Source: Cellvibrio sp. PSBB006
GTDB lineage: Bacteria; Pseudomonadota; Gammaproteobacteria; Pseudomonadales; Cellvibrionaceae
NCBI RefSeq assembly: GCF_002162135.1
Contig: NZ_CP021382.1
Span: 4,586,001-4,650,000, forward strand
Direction of reading: 5' to 3'
DNA length: 64,000 bases
Below the pieces are notes generated by a model, which saw only the letters and a list, made by a program, of their open reading frames with translations, did not search any database and was not told where the DNA came from. The translations under genes were made by a program, and so were the position numbers. Shown here piece after piece: positions 54,744-63,225 of the stretch (position 1 is the first letter of the stretch; every line of letters begins with the position of its first letter).

Positions 54744-57407
54744 ATGAACGAAGCAAAACACAGAACACTGCCGGGCAGATCCCTTTTGGCGCTGGCAATT
54801 CTTGCAGTATCTATGCCGAGCCTGGCGCAGGAGGCTGTCGAGAACGAGGGCCCCTTGGAAGAAATTGTGGTTACAGCTCAATTTCGTAAAAGCCTGCAAG
54901 CAGCCATGGACGTAAAGCGAAATGAAGTCCGTGTAGCGGATGCGATTTCTTCAGAAGATATCGGGAAGTTTCCCAGTGAAAATATTGCTGAAGCAATCCA
55001 ACGGATTCCCGGGGTTCAAATCTCCAACGTGAACGGTCGGGGCTCAACCATCAGTGTGCGTGGATTGGGGCCGCAGTACGCCAACACGACCTTGAACGGC
55101 CAAAATTTTAAAAGCGCTGACTTCACCAGCGGTTTTCGCTTCGACATTATTCAAACCGAACTTGCTTCGGGTATTCAGGTTATTAAGTCACCCACGGCGG
55201 ATCTCGATAGTGGCGGCCTGGCGGGAACTATCAATATCAATACCGCGAAACCGCTTGATCACAATGAGCGCAAAGTGGTTATGTCGCTCAAGGCGCAAGA
55301 GTCAGAGCTGTCACCTACGGGCGACATCACACCCAAGGCCAACATTACCTACATCGATCAATTTATGGATGGCACTCTGGGCGTATTTTTGAATGCGGGT
55401 TATCAGGAATTGGATGACCGCGTCGACAACTTTTGGATGGATCGCTGGTTTGTTGATGGCGAGGGTACCGCTGACGAAGTTTACACGCCGCGCCGCCCAC
55501 GCTACCGCCGGATTGATCGCGAAACTGAGCGGCATATGTTCAACGGGACTGTGCAATGGCAGCCTAATGAATTCTGGGATTTAAGTTTAACCGGAGTCTA
55601 TGCGTCCGATGATATTTCGCAGGACTTGAACCAGCAGGTTTTTCTATTCAATGCTGATGAGATCACACCAATTGGTGAGCCGGTCAATGGTACTTACAAT
55701 ACCATCCAGATTAACGACTTTACGCTGGAAAATAATCGCCAACTGGAGGAGCGTGATTTAACCAGTCAGGCGATCACTGCTGATGCGAAATGGACTGATG
55801 ATGTATGGGAAATCAAAGGCGTATTGCATTACACCGCTGGTGAAGCGAACGAGTCAGAAGAAGCGGCAATCCTTGCAACCATTATTCCCGAGGCCTACCT
55901 CGACATCAGTGATCGCAATAATGTGATCTTTGAAATATCGGAAGATCTTGCTGATCCTGCACTTTACCCGGCGGTTATGCCGCGCAATGAATATCCCAAT
56001 GGTGCCACTCGCTACATGGAATCCGACGAGACGTCGTTTCAATTGGATTTCAAGCGCATGTTTGAGGATAGTGTGTTTACCTCAGTGTCATTTGGTGCGA
56101 AATATCGCACTGAAACATTTGACCGCGCAGTTTACCGTAGGGATCGTGCAGCCATTGGTGATGCTGCGCCGGAAGATTTGCCTTCCATGGCCGAAACCGG
56201 CTTTTTGGTGACCGGCTTTCTCGACGGCAACATGTCTATACCGCATTCCTGGATAGCGCCAAATATTCAAGCGTATCGTGAGGCGTTGATCGCGGAAGGT
56301 GCTGACGTACCGGTATTCTTTGCCGCCCAATCGAGCTACAGCATTGATCGCGATGTGTTTGCGTCTTACGTCATGACGGACTTTGCTGGCGACCTTGGCA
56401 GCATGCCATTCCGGGGCAATATCGGTGTGCGTTACGAAACAACGGATCGGGAATTGAATACTTACCTGACGGGCGACACCAATCCTCTAAACGAGGAAAT
56501 CAGAGAGGTTGTCGGCGAGTACACAGCGCCTTATGACTACGATGATCTGTTGCCAAGTTTCAACTTTGTGCTGGAAGTGACTGAAGATGTGCAGGTTCGC
56601 TTTGCTGCGGCGAAAGTGCTGGTGCGCCCGATTATTACCTCCAGAACCCAATTGGCTGCGTCAGAAACATCCAGTGACAATTCAGAAGGTACGCGTACAT
56701 ACGACATTAATCTCGGGCAGCCAAATATGAAAGCCATGACAGCAAATCAGGCGGACATTGGTGTGGAATGGTATTACGGCGAGGGCGCAGGTTTGACCTT
56801 CAATGCCTTCTGGAAAGACGTCAAAAATGGTGTAGTCAGTGATCTGATTTGCCCAGCTGAATACGATGGCACAGCGTTAAGCACATCCGGTACAGAATGT
56901 GTGGATGCGGCGGGTAACTTCTACAATATCACCAGCACCTACAACGATTCTTCCACAGTGGGTATTGATGGTTATGAGATAGGTTGGAACCAGTCACTGG
57001 ATGATTTATTACCTCTCGATGGTTTTGGCATTACAGCCAACTACACCAATATTTCCGTGGATGAAAGTGAAGGTTATACCCTGAGCAACTCATCCGAGGA
57101 AACCTGGAATTTCACCGGTTATTGGGAAAACGACACCTTCAGTGCGCGCGCCTCATTGAATCACCGCAGTCCTTACATTCAGGAAAATGAGGACAGCTTT
57201 TTTGCGCGCGAAGGACGCACTGTAGATTCACGCAATCAAATTGACGTTGTGTTGGGCTGGAATGTTAACGATAAGTTGAGCTTGTCTCTGGGTGCGTTGA
57301 ATATAACGGGTGATGATGAAGAAGCTTATAAGGAGAATGAAAGCCGCTGGCAAACCACCAGCGTCATCGGTAGAAGCTATTACCTGAGCATGATGTATCA
57401 GCTGTAA
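54744..57407 (+). CDS. TonB-dependent receptor (oligosaccharide-uptake type)
   Basis: 887 residues. A signal peptide (SLLALAILAVSMPSLAQ) is followed by the TonB box EEIVVTAQFRKSL, plug motifs (AEAIQRIPGVQISNVNGRG, VRGLGPQYANTTLNGQ) and a barrel ending YYLSMMYQL. This matches the large TonB receptors (TIGR01782 type) used by Cellvibrio-like bacteria for glycan uptake. ATG 54744 has GAGGA 9 nt upstream. It is the first gene after the paired operators, with the GH89 enzyme next, so uptake of GlcNAc-containing glycans is inferred. Confidence 0.9.
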   Translation: MNEAKHRTLPGRSLLALAILAVSMPSLAQEAVENEGPLEEIVVTAQFRKSLQAAMDVKRNEVRVADAISSEDIGKFPSENIAEAIQRIPGVQISNVNGRGSTISVRGLGPQYANTTLNGQNFKSADFTSGFRFDIIQTELASGIQVIKSPTADLDSGGLAGTININTAKPLDHNERKVVMSLKAQESELSPTGDITPKANITYIDQFMDGTLGVFLNAGYQELDDRVDNFWMDRWFVDGEGTADEVYTPRRPRYRRIDRETERHMFNGTVQWQPNEFWDLSLTGVYASDDISQDLNQQVFLFNADEITPIGEPVNGTYNTIQINDFTLENNRQLEERDLTSQAITADAKWTDDVWEIKGVLHYTAGEANESEEAAILATIIPEAYLDISDRNNVIFEISEDLADPALYPAVMPRNEYPNGATRYMESDETSFQLDFKRMFEDSVFTSVSFGAKYRTETFDRAVYRRDRAAIGDAAPEDLPSMAETGFLVTGFLDGNMSIPHSWIAPNIQAYREALIAEGADVPVFFAAQSSYSIDRDVFASYVMTDFAGDLGSMPFRGNIGVRYETTDRELNTYLTGDTNPLNEEIREVVGEYTAPYDYDDLLPSFNFVLEVTEDVQVRFAAAKVLVRPIITSRTQLAASETSSDNSEGTRTYDINLGQPNMKAMTANQADIGVEWYYGEGAGLTFNAFWKDVKNGVVSDLICPAEYDGTALSTSGTECVDAAGNFYNITSTYNDSSTVGIDGYEIGWNQSLDDLLPLDGFGITANYTNISVDESEGYTLSNSSEETWNFTGYWENDTFSARASLNHRSPYIQENEDSFFAREGRTVDSRNQIDVVLGWNVNDKLSLSLGALNITGDDEEAYKENESRWQTTSVIGRSYYLSMMYQL

Positions 57408-57432
57408 TTACGCCGGTTTTGATTATCTCCAG

Positions 57433-57463
57433 AAGATCCCGCTCTACGAGTGGGATCTTTTTA
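57433..57463 (+). terminator. Intrinsic terminator after the TonB receptor
   Basis: AAGATCCC and GGGATCTT pair, extended inward by GCT/AGT, with a CTACG-type loop, and the stem runs into TTTTT. It lies 26 bp after the stop, so expression of the GH89 gene may be reduced by read-through or need its own promoter. Confidence 0.8.
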
Positions 57464-57512
57464 ATTTACGAAATAAATCCGTTGATATGTCGTGTATTGA
57501 GGAATCAGAATA

Positions 57513-59747
57513 ATGTTGAATTTTTTAAAGACGTATAAGCGCGTACTTTCACTAATGAGCTACGTGACGGTGCTGATGTTGAGTGTAGCCTGTTCGCAGA
57601 CATCTGCCCCTGATCCTACTGGGGTGGAAAGTTTGGCCAGTCGTGCCGTATTGCAGCGATTGACAGGCGCGCCATTGGAAAATTTTCATTTTGAGTTGAT
57701 TGAAGATGAGTCAGCGAATGATTGGTATGAGGTGACAGTAAAAGATAATGAGGTTTTTGTTGTTGCAACGTCAATTCCCGCGCTGACTTATGGCGGATAT
57801 TCCTATCTGAATGATATCGGTGCGTTATCCGTCAGCTGGGAAGGTAGCCGGGTGGCCTTGCCGGATCAATATGAGAATCGCCAAGGAAAAAAAACGACGT
57901 CGCCTTTCTGGCAGCGCGTTTATCTGAATGTATGTGCTTATGGTTATACCATGCCCTGGTGGGACTGGGCGCGATGGGAAAAAGAGATCGACTGGATGGC
58001 TATTCATGGTGTGAATACGCCTGTCGCGATGGAAGGCCAGGAGATTGTGTGGCAGACCTTATGGAAAGAGTTTTCTATTACCGATGCTGAACTGAGCAAC
58101 TATTTTTCCGGCCCCGCTTTTACCGCTTGGCATCGTATGGGCAACATCGAAGCACACATGGGGCCTTTGCCGCAAACGTGGATTGATAAAAAGCATGAGC
58201 TACAAACAAAAATTCTTCAGCGCATGCGTGAATTGGGAATGGAGCCCGTTGTACCTGCATTCGGTGGGTATGTGCCGAAACAATTTGCCGAAAAATACCC
58301 CGATGCCAAGATATATAAGATGGAGCCCTGGACGGGTTTCAAGGAAGAAACCTATTGGCTTGATCCTGCCGATCCGCTATTCCCGAAAGTTGCCAAACGG
58401 TTTATCGAAATTTACACCGCAACCTACGGTGAAAGTCGTTATTTTCTGTCAGATTCCTTTAATGAAATGCTACCACCCGTATCTGAAGAAAATCGTTACG
58501 CGGATTTGGCAGCCTATGGCGAAGCAATCTTCCAATCCATTAACCAGGCTGCATCCGGAGCAACTTGGGTAATGCAGGGCTGGATGTTCGGCGCTGATAA
58601 GGAGTTTTGGGATCTTCCGTCAATCGAAGCGTTTTTGAGTAAGGTTCCCAATGACCGCGCCATGATTCATGACATCGCCAATGATCGTTATGACGTATGG
58701 GAAGATGCCAATGCGTTTTACGGAAAGCCCTGGATCTTTGGTTACATCCATAATTATGGTGGCAGCAACCCGGTTTACGGTGATTTCAAGTTTTACCACC
58801 AGCAAGTCACCAAACTACTGCAAAAAAACAATACTGGCAATTTGTCCGGTTTCGGTGTTTTTCCGGAAGGTATCCACAATAATTCGGTGGTGTATGACTA
58901 TCTCTTCGATGTGGCCTGGTCGGGCAAAACCGATTCGCTTGATGGCTGGATAAAACGCTATACCAATGCCCGATATGGACACACGTCGTCGTCGCTGCTT
59001 GATGCCTGGAAGTTGTTGGAGACATCGGTTTTTGAAACCAAATATTGGAACACCCGCTGGTGGGAAGGTTCGGCAGGCGGTTATCTTTTATTTAAGCGCC
59101 CGGAAGCGAGGTTAACTCAATTCTCCGGACATCCTGGTGATGTCAAAACCTTGCGCGCCGCTGTCGACAAATTGCTGACAATTGCATCGGAGTATAAGGA
59201 TTCGCCACTTTTTCTTTATGATCTGGTGGATTTTTATCGCCATTATTTAACCCAGGAAATTGATGTACTTTTGCAACAGACAATTATCGCTTATCAACAA
59301 GGTAACATTGCGCAGGGCGATGCGAACTTTACCAAGGTAACACAGCTAACAGAGGGGCTGGATTTATTGCTGGGCTTGCAGCAGGAAAGCCTGGCCACCT
59401 GGATTGATGATGCCAAAGCTTATGGTGCGACGCCGGAAGAGTCCCTGCATTATGTGACGAATGCAAAAATGCAGGTGACAGTCTGGGGTGGCCCTAAACT
59501 AAAGGACTATGCCTCCAAGGCCTGGCAAGGTATGTACAAAGATTTTTATTTGCCGCGCTGGGATCAGTTCTTCTCAGCATTAAAAAAATCTGCAACGACA
59601 ACAACACCTTTTGACGAGGAGCAGGTTCGCGCTGATATTGAAAGCTGGGAGCGTGCCTGGGTTATTGCCGATGATCCCTTTGTCAAAACGCAACCAGAGA
59701 ATCCGTTAGCACTAATGGCTTCTCTGTTGAGCTTGTTGGATCAATAA
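57513..59747 (+). CDS. Alpha-N-acetylglucosaminidase, GH89 (NAGLU-type) lipoprotein
   Basis: 744 residues. A lipoprotein signal ends LMLSVACSQ. The N-terminal small domain is followed by the GH89 catalytic barrel: YTMPWWDWARWEKEIDWMA, INTPVA-type GVNTPVAMEGQE, FGGYVPKQFAEKYPDA, the acid/base Glu in SDSFNEMLPP and the nucleophile Glu in FPEGIHNNSVVYD. A helical C-terminal domain follows. It removes terminal alpha-linked GlcNAc, as in heparan-type or mucin-type glycans. Cell-surface or periplasmic membrane anchoring is inferred. It lies between the receptor and the PhoX-like gene. Confidence 0.93.
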   Translation: MLNFLKTYKRVLSLMSYVTVLMLSVACSQTSAPDPTGVESLASRAVLQRLTGAPLENFHFELIEDESANDWYEVTVKDNEVFVVATSIPALTYGGYSYLNDIGALSVSWEGSRVALPDQYENRQGKKTTSPFWQRVYLNVCAYGYTMPWWDWARWEKEIDWMAIHGVNTPVAMEGQEIVWQTLWKEFSITDAELSNYFSGPAFTAWHRMGNIEAHMGPLPQTWIDKKHELQTKILQRMRELGMEPVVPAFGGYVPKQFAEKYPDAKIYKMEPWTGFKEETYWLDPADPLFPKVAKRFIEIYTATYGESRYFLSDSFNEMLPPVSEENRYADLAAYGEAIFQSINQAASGATWVMQGWMFGADKEFWDLPSIEAFLSKVPNDRAMIHDIANDRYDVWEDANAFYGKPWIFGYIHNYGGSNPVYGDFKFYHQQVTKLLQKNNTGNLSGFGVFPEGIHNNSVVYDYLFDVAWSGKTDSLDGWIKRYTNARYGHTSSSLLDAWKLLETSVFETKYWNTRWWEGSAGGYLLFKRPEARLTQFSGHPGDVKTLRAAVDKLLTIASEYKDSPLFLYDLVDFYRHYLTQEIDVLLQQTIIAYQQGNIAQGDANFTKVTQLTEGLDLLLGLQQESLATWIDDAKAYGATPEESLHYVTNAKMQVTVWGGPKLKDYASKAWQGMYKDFYLPRWDQFFSALKKSATTTTPFDEEQVRADIESWERAWVIADDPFVKTQPENPLALMASLLSLLDQ

Positions 59748-59784
59748 CGAGCTACTACGAAAGTGGATTGTTGTCTTTATGTAG

Positions 59785-59824
59785 GCTGTGGTTTTGATTG
59801 AAGATCAAGGCCACAGCTTTTTTG
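59785..59824 (+). terminator. Intrinsic terminator after the GH89 gene
   Basis: GGCTGTGG and CCACAGC, extended by TTGAT/ATCAA, form a long stem with a short loop followed by six or more T, 38 bp after the GH89 stop. Confidence 0.88.
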
Positions 59825-59865
59825 TTTTACTTCTGGCATCAGAGCCCTGTTAAAGGAATCCTCTA

Positions 59866-61326
59866 ATGATACTGTCTCGTCGACACTTTATGAAAAATGC
59901 ATCTGCGGCTGCTTTAGCATTTGGCGGTCTGCGTCAATCGGGCGCGCAAGCTCAAGTTTATGCAGTTGATCCTCAGCGAGGAATGGATCGGTTTGGTCAA
60001 CTGCATCGCGACCCTGCTGGCATCCTGAATTTGCCAGCCGGTTTCAGCTACAACATTATTTCGCGTACAGGCGATCCCATGTCAGATGGATTGATTACGC
60101 CGAGTGCGCCGGATGGTATGGCTGCTTTTCCTGTTGCCAATCAGCCCGGGAAAAGTTTGCTGGTGCGTAATCACGAATTGGATTCTCTGGGTGAAGAGGT
60201 CGATGCTTTTGGGGGTAGCGAAGCCTTGGCACGTAAGCATGTGGGAAAGAAAGCATACGATTATTTTCATCGTAAATTGCCGGTGAACGGTGGCACAACC
60301 ACCTTGCTTTATGATCATGTGTCCGGGCGTGTCGAGCGATCCCATCTTAGTCTTATTGGGACTGCGCGTAACTGTGCTGGCGGTCCTACACCCTGGAACT
60401 CCTGGTTGACTTGTGAAGAAACCCTGGTAACGGCCGCGCAAGGATTTGGACGAGAGCACGGTTACCTCTTTGAGGTACCTGCTGCACATAAAGGATTGGT
60501 TGATCCGGTACCTCTAAAAGACATGGGGCGTTTCCTGCATGAAGCAGCAGCGGTAGATAGCACCACCGGGGTGGTTTATTTAACAGAGGATTTTGATCGC
60601 GGCCTGTTTTATCGCTTCTTGCCGCGGCAGCCTGGCGAGTTAGCTAAAGGTGGCACGCTGCAGGCGTTGGTCATTCGGGGATGGGCATCGGCTGACACAC
60701 GTAATCACACGGCAACTGAAATAAAATCTGATCGTATGCTGATGCCGCTGGATAAAAAATTTGAATGCGAATGGCTTGATTTGGACGCTGTCACCGCACC
60801 CGACGGTGATCTAAGTGAACGCGGCGCCTTGGCTGGCGCTGCTATTTTCTCCCGTTGTGAAGGGGTTGCTTTTGCTTTACGTCCTGACGGGCAACGTGAA
60901 ATATTTTTTGCAGCAACGGGTGGCGGGCCTGAACAACTGGGTCAAATCTGGCGTTACCAACCCAGTCTATATGAAGGTACTGTGCGCGAGAAAGAAGCTC
61001 CGGGTACGCTGGAATTGATTTATGAAAGCCGACATCGTGCGCATCTTGAGGCATGCGATAATCTCACCGTTGCGCCGTGGGGGGACTTGATTATTTGCGA
61101 GGATAGCTATTCTGCCGATCCGACCATGGTGAACTATATGCGTGGACTCACTCCGGAGGGAAAAATATATACGCTGGCGATGAACGCTCATCCTGATAAA
61201 GGTGAATTTTGTGGGGCCTGTTTTTCAGCGGATGGCACCATTCTATTTGTTAATATTCAGCGTCCCGGCATGACCCTCGCGATCACCGGACCTTGGGGCA
61301 GTCTGCGCAATACTGCCAACTCGTAG
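59866..61326 (+). CDS. PhoX-like (DUF839) Tat-exported protein
   Basis: 486 residues. A twin-arginine signal (SRRHFMKNASAAALAFGG) is followed by a DUF839/PhoX-type beta-propeller: LVRNHELDS, GGTTTLLYDH, GTARNCAGGPTPWNSWLTCEE, FLHEAAAVD, and DNLTVAPWGDLIICED. Such proteins are calcium- and iron-dependent phosphatases or uncharacterised relatives. The Cys/Glu residues of TCEE fit PhoX metal sites; activity is not proven. A terminator separates it from the GH89 gene, so membership of the same regulon is uncertain. A phosphatase acting on glycan-linked phosphate is speculation. Confidence 0.82.
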   Translation: MILSRRHFMKNASAAALAFGGLRQSGAQAQVYAVDPQRGMDRFGQLHRDPAGILNLPAGFSYNIISRTGDPMSDGLITPSAPDGMAAFPVANQPGKSLLVRNHELDSLGEEVDAFGGSEALARKHVGKKAYDYFHRKLPVNGGTTTLLYDHVSGRVERSHLSLIGTARNCAGGPTPWNSWLTCEETLVTAAQGFGREHGYLFEVPAAHKGLVDPVPLKDMGRFLHEAAAVDSTTGVVYLTEDFDRGLFYRFLPRQPGELAKGGTLQALVIRGWASADTRNHTATEIKSDRMLMPLDKKFECEWLDLDAVTAPDGDLSERGALAGAAIFSRCEGVAFALRPDGQREIFFAATGGGPEQLGQIWRYQPSLYEGTVREKEAPGTLELIYESRHRAHLEACDNLTVAPWGDLIICEDSYSADPTMVNYMRGLTPEGKIYTLAMNAHPDKGEFCGACFSADGTILFVNIQRPGMTLAITGPWGSLRNTANS

Positions 61327-61394
61327 TCCGGTTATAGTCCAGTGATGCCAGGGATGGTTTCGCTGCTGCGTGTGATTAGTACAGGCGACAACAA

Positions 61395-62489
61395 TTAAAT
61401 TTTGATGAATATCTTTTTCTTATACATCCACCAGATTGGAAGAAAACACAACACGATAAACAAAAGAATCCAGGCCGTTGCACTTGCAATCGCATTCATT
61501 CCCATGAAGGCAAATAGAGCCTGAAAACTGTTGTGAACTGAGTGTCCGCCGAGTTCCACGTCAAACAACTTTGCCAATACAATATGTAACACATACGCCG
61601 CAATTGCATTGGCACCGAATACCTGAGCCACATAAGTGCCACGGCGGGCTCCTTCTATATCGGTATACCATAGCAAGCTGGCGAGACCTGACGCCGCCAG
61701 GCCGCCTGTAACCAGCACAAAACTGCTTGACCATAATGCTTTATTCAGTGGAAAGAAAAAGCTCCAGCAATAACCGGCCACAAAGATCAAAAAGCCGAAC
61801 ACGAACATCAACATAATTGTGTGCTTCAGATCATGATGTTTTACGATGATTCGTCCGGCAAACATTCCTAGCAATCCGCTAGCGATGGCCGGGTAGGTGC
61901 TTAGCAATCCCTCCGGGTCCCAGGTTCCGCGCCACAACATACCCGGCAAAAAGTGATAGTCGACCCAATTGACGATGTTGTTTCCGCGTTCCAATACGCC
62001 AGCTTCTATACCCGGTGCAGGAACGAACAAGAGGATTAACCAATACGAAATCAGAATAGAGATCGCTGTAACAATGAGTTGTTTATGCGTAAGGTAAAGG
62101 CCCATCAACGAACATACGCAATAGACCAACGCAATCCGTTGTAACACCCCGAGGACACGTATCGCTTCAAAATGCGTGTACAAGAGGTTAATACACATTC
62201 CCAGCACGAACAAAATACATGTTCTTGACAGAATTTTTTTTACCAGGGGCGTGCGGTCATCGTTTAAAGGATCAAATCGACGTAACCCCAAGCTGATTGC
62301 AACACCAACGATAAAAATAAAAAAAGGAAAAACCAGGTCGGCAAGCATCAACCCATCCCAATAGGCATGAGATAACTGCCCAAACGTGTTAGGGCTATTG
62401 GCGATAATCATGCCGATAATTGTGAATCCACGGAAGACATCCAGTGCGAACAAACGTTGATTTTGCGTAGAAGAAGCGGGAGCTTGCAT
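61395..62489 (-). CDS. nagX: NagX-like membrane acyltransferase (heparan-alpha-glucosaminide N-acetyltransferase family)
   Basis: 364 residues, about ten hydrophobic segments. The N-terminus FALDVFRGFTIIGMIIANSP and the loop DLVFPFFIFIVGVAISLGLRR are hallmarks of NagX/DUF5009 proteins, related to human HGSNAT, which acetylates terminal glucosamine before NAGLU acts. Finding NagX and a NAGLU-type enzyme together points to heparan-like or GlcNAc glycan breakdown. It is transcribed towards the PhoX-like gene; a promoter with paired operators lies about 340 bp upstream, with a terminator in between. Confidence 0.88.
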   Translation of the reverse strand: MQAPASSTQNQRLFALDVFRGFTIIGMIIANSPNTFGQLSHAYWDGLMLADLVFPFFIFIVGVAISLGLRRFDPLNDDRTPLVKKILSRTCILFVLGMCINLLYTHFEAIRVLGVLQRIALVYCVCSLMGLYLTHKQLIVTAISILISYWLILLFVPAPGIEAGVLERGNNIVNWVDYHFLPGMLWRGTWDPEGLLSTYPAIASGLLGMFAGRIIVKHHDLKHTIMLMFVFGFLIFVAGYCWSFFFPLNKALWSSSFVLVTGGLAASGLASLLWYTDIEGARRGTYVAQVFGANAIAAYVLHIVLAKLFDVELGGHSVHNSFQALFAFMGMNAIASATAWILLFIVLCFLPIWWMYKKKIFIKI

Positions 62490-62649
62490 AGACTTCGGCC
62501 TGTATTAAAAATGCTTTTGGAGGTGAGAGGCGAGCCTCATTCGCGGCGTTTAAAATTCTTGTTTATAACAGCTAAAAACAAATTGCTAATTTTAACCGTA
62601 GTAAGTCGGGCGAATCCTGTTCGCTGAAAAAAAAGCGTTAGCGTCCCAT

Positions 62650-62822
62650 GAAAAAAAGTGGATGTACCCTGGGGTAGGTACATCCAAAAAGTATGGGGAC
62701 ACAGAGGCGTTGGAAGTCATCGACTCCCCTCAAGAAGACCGAGGGCTCTCTCGCCCTTCTTGCGCCCCAGACATGGCTAACAAGCGCAGGAGATTGCTTG
62801 TAATCCTCGTCTGTGAACAACT
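62650..62822 (-). ncRNA. Candidate structured leader or small RNA upstream of nagX
   Basis: Downstream of the minus-strand operator/promoter, the minus strand carries CAAGAAG...CTTCTTG with an inner GGC/GCC hairpin (about 62731-62762), then GGGAGTC/GACTTCC containing a G-U pair only when read on this strand, then the intrinsic terminator. No convincing reading frame is present. It could be a ~170-nt small RNA or an attenuator leader of nagX. Confidence 0.5.
62651..62685 (-). terminator. Intrinsic terminator on the minus strand, upstream of nagX
   Basis: A perfect 9-bp stem (GGATGTACC / GGTACATCC, 62660-62668 with 62677-62685) with an 8-nt loop; on the minus strand it is followed by AC and seven T. 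It lies between the operator pair and the nagX start. Confidence 0.85.
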
Positions 62823-62870
62823 TTAATATCCTAATGTCAACGTTGTCAATTGTTTTTGTCAACGTTGTCA
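62823..62870 (-). promoter_or_regulatory. Paired LacI-type operators over a minus-strand promoter
   Basis: TGTCAACGTTGTCA occurs at 62835-62848 and 62857-62870, 22 bp apart. Read on the minus strand, the proximal site overlaps TTGACA (62849-62844) and is followed 15 bp later by TATTAA (62828-62823), the same layout as the receptor promoter at 54591-54617. It should drive the transcript towards nagX. Confidence 0.75.
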
Positions 62871-63225
62871 TTTATGATTTTTTGCAATAATGTACCAAAA
62901 TGGGGCGTTGTTGCGAATTTGAGCCAGAAGCGAGCCTGGCGCACTATCAGGCATAAAAAGATCTGTCGCCGTGTGAGAAGGCGTTGAATTTTTTCCGAGG
63001 TCGTATAGATAGGCTGTGTGGCTTCGTACCTAGGGAACATGCCATTGTATTGTTTTCTTGGGGGCAGACGCAGGAATAAATTTCGGCTAATAATTTTTCC
63101 TCTTGCGCAGTATTTTTTGATGGTACATCTTCACCAAATGCACAGCGTTATTGCTTGCAGCTATGCCCATAAATCTCTATCCTGCACTCGAATCAAATGA
63201 CCTTCCAATCATCGTGAGAGGATTA

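Larger units (their letters stand above)
62490..63225. other. Divergent nagX-lacI intergenic region
   Basis: 736 bp. It contains the minus-strand structured transcript region (62650-62822) and the operator pair (62834-62870). The remaining ~350 bp before the LacI gene show no recognised element. Confidence 0.5.

Noticed and set aside
62638..62871. 77-residue minus-strand frame in the nagX leader
   Set aside because: Its start lies inside the operator, upstream of the likely transcription start, and it reads through the terminator hairpin; no convincing ribosome-binding site.
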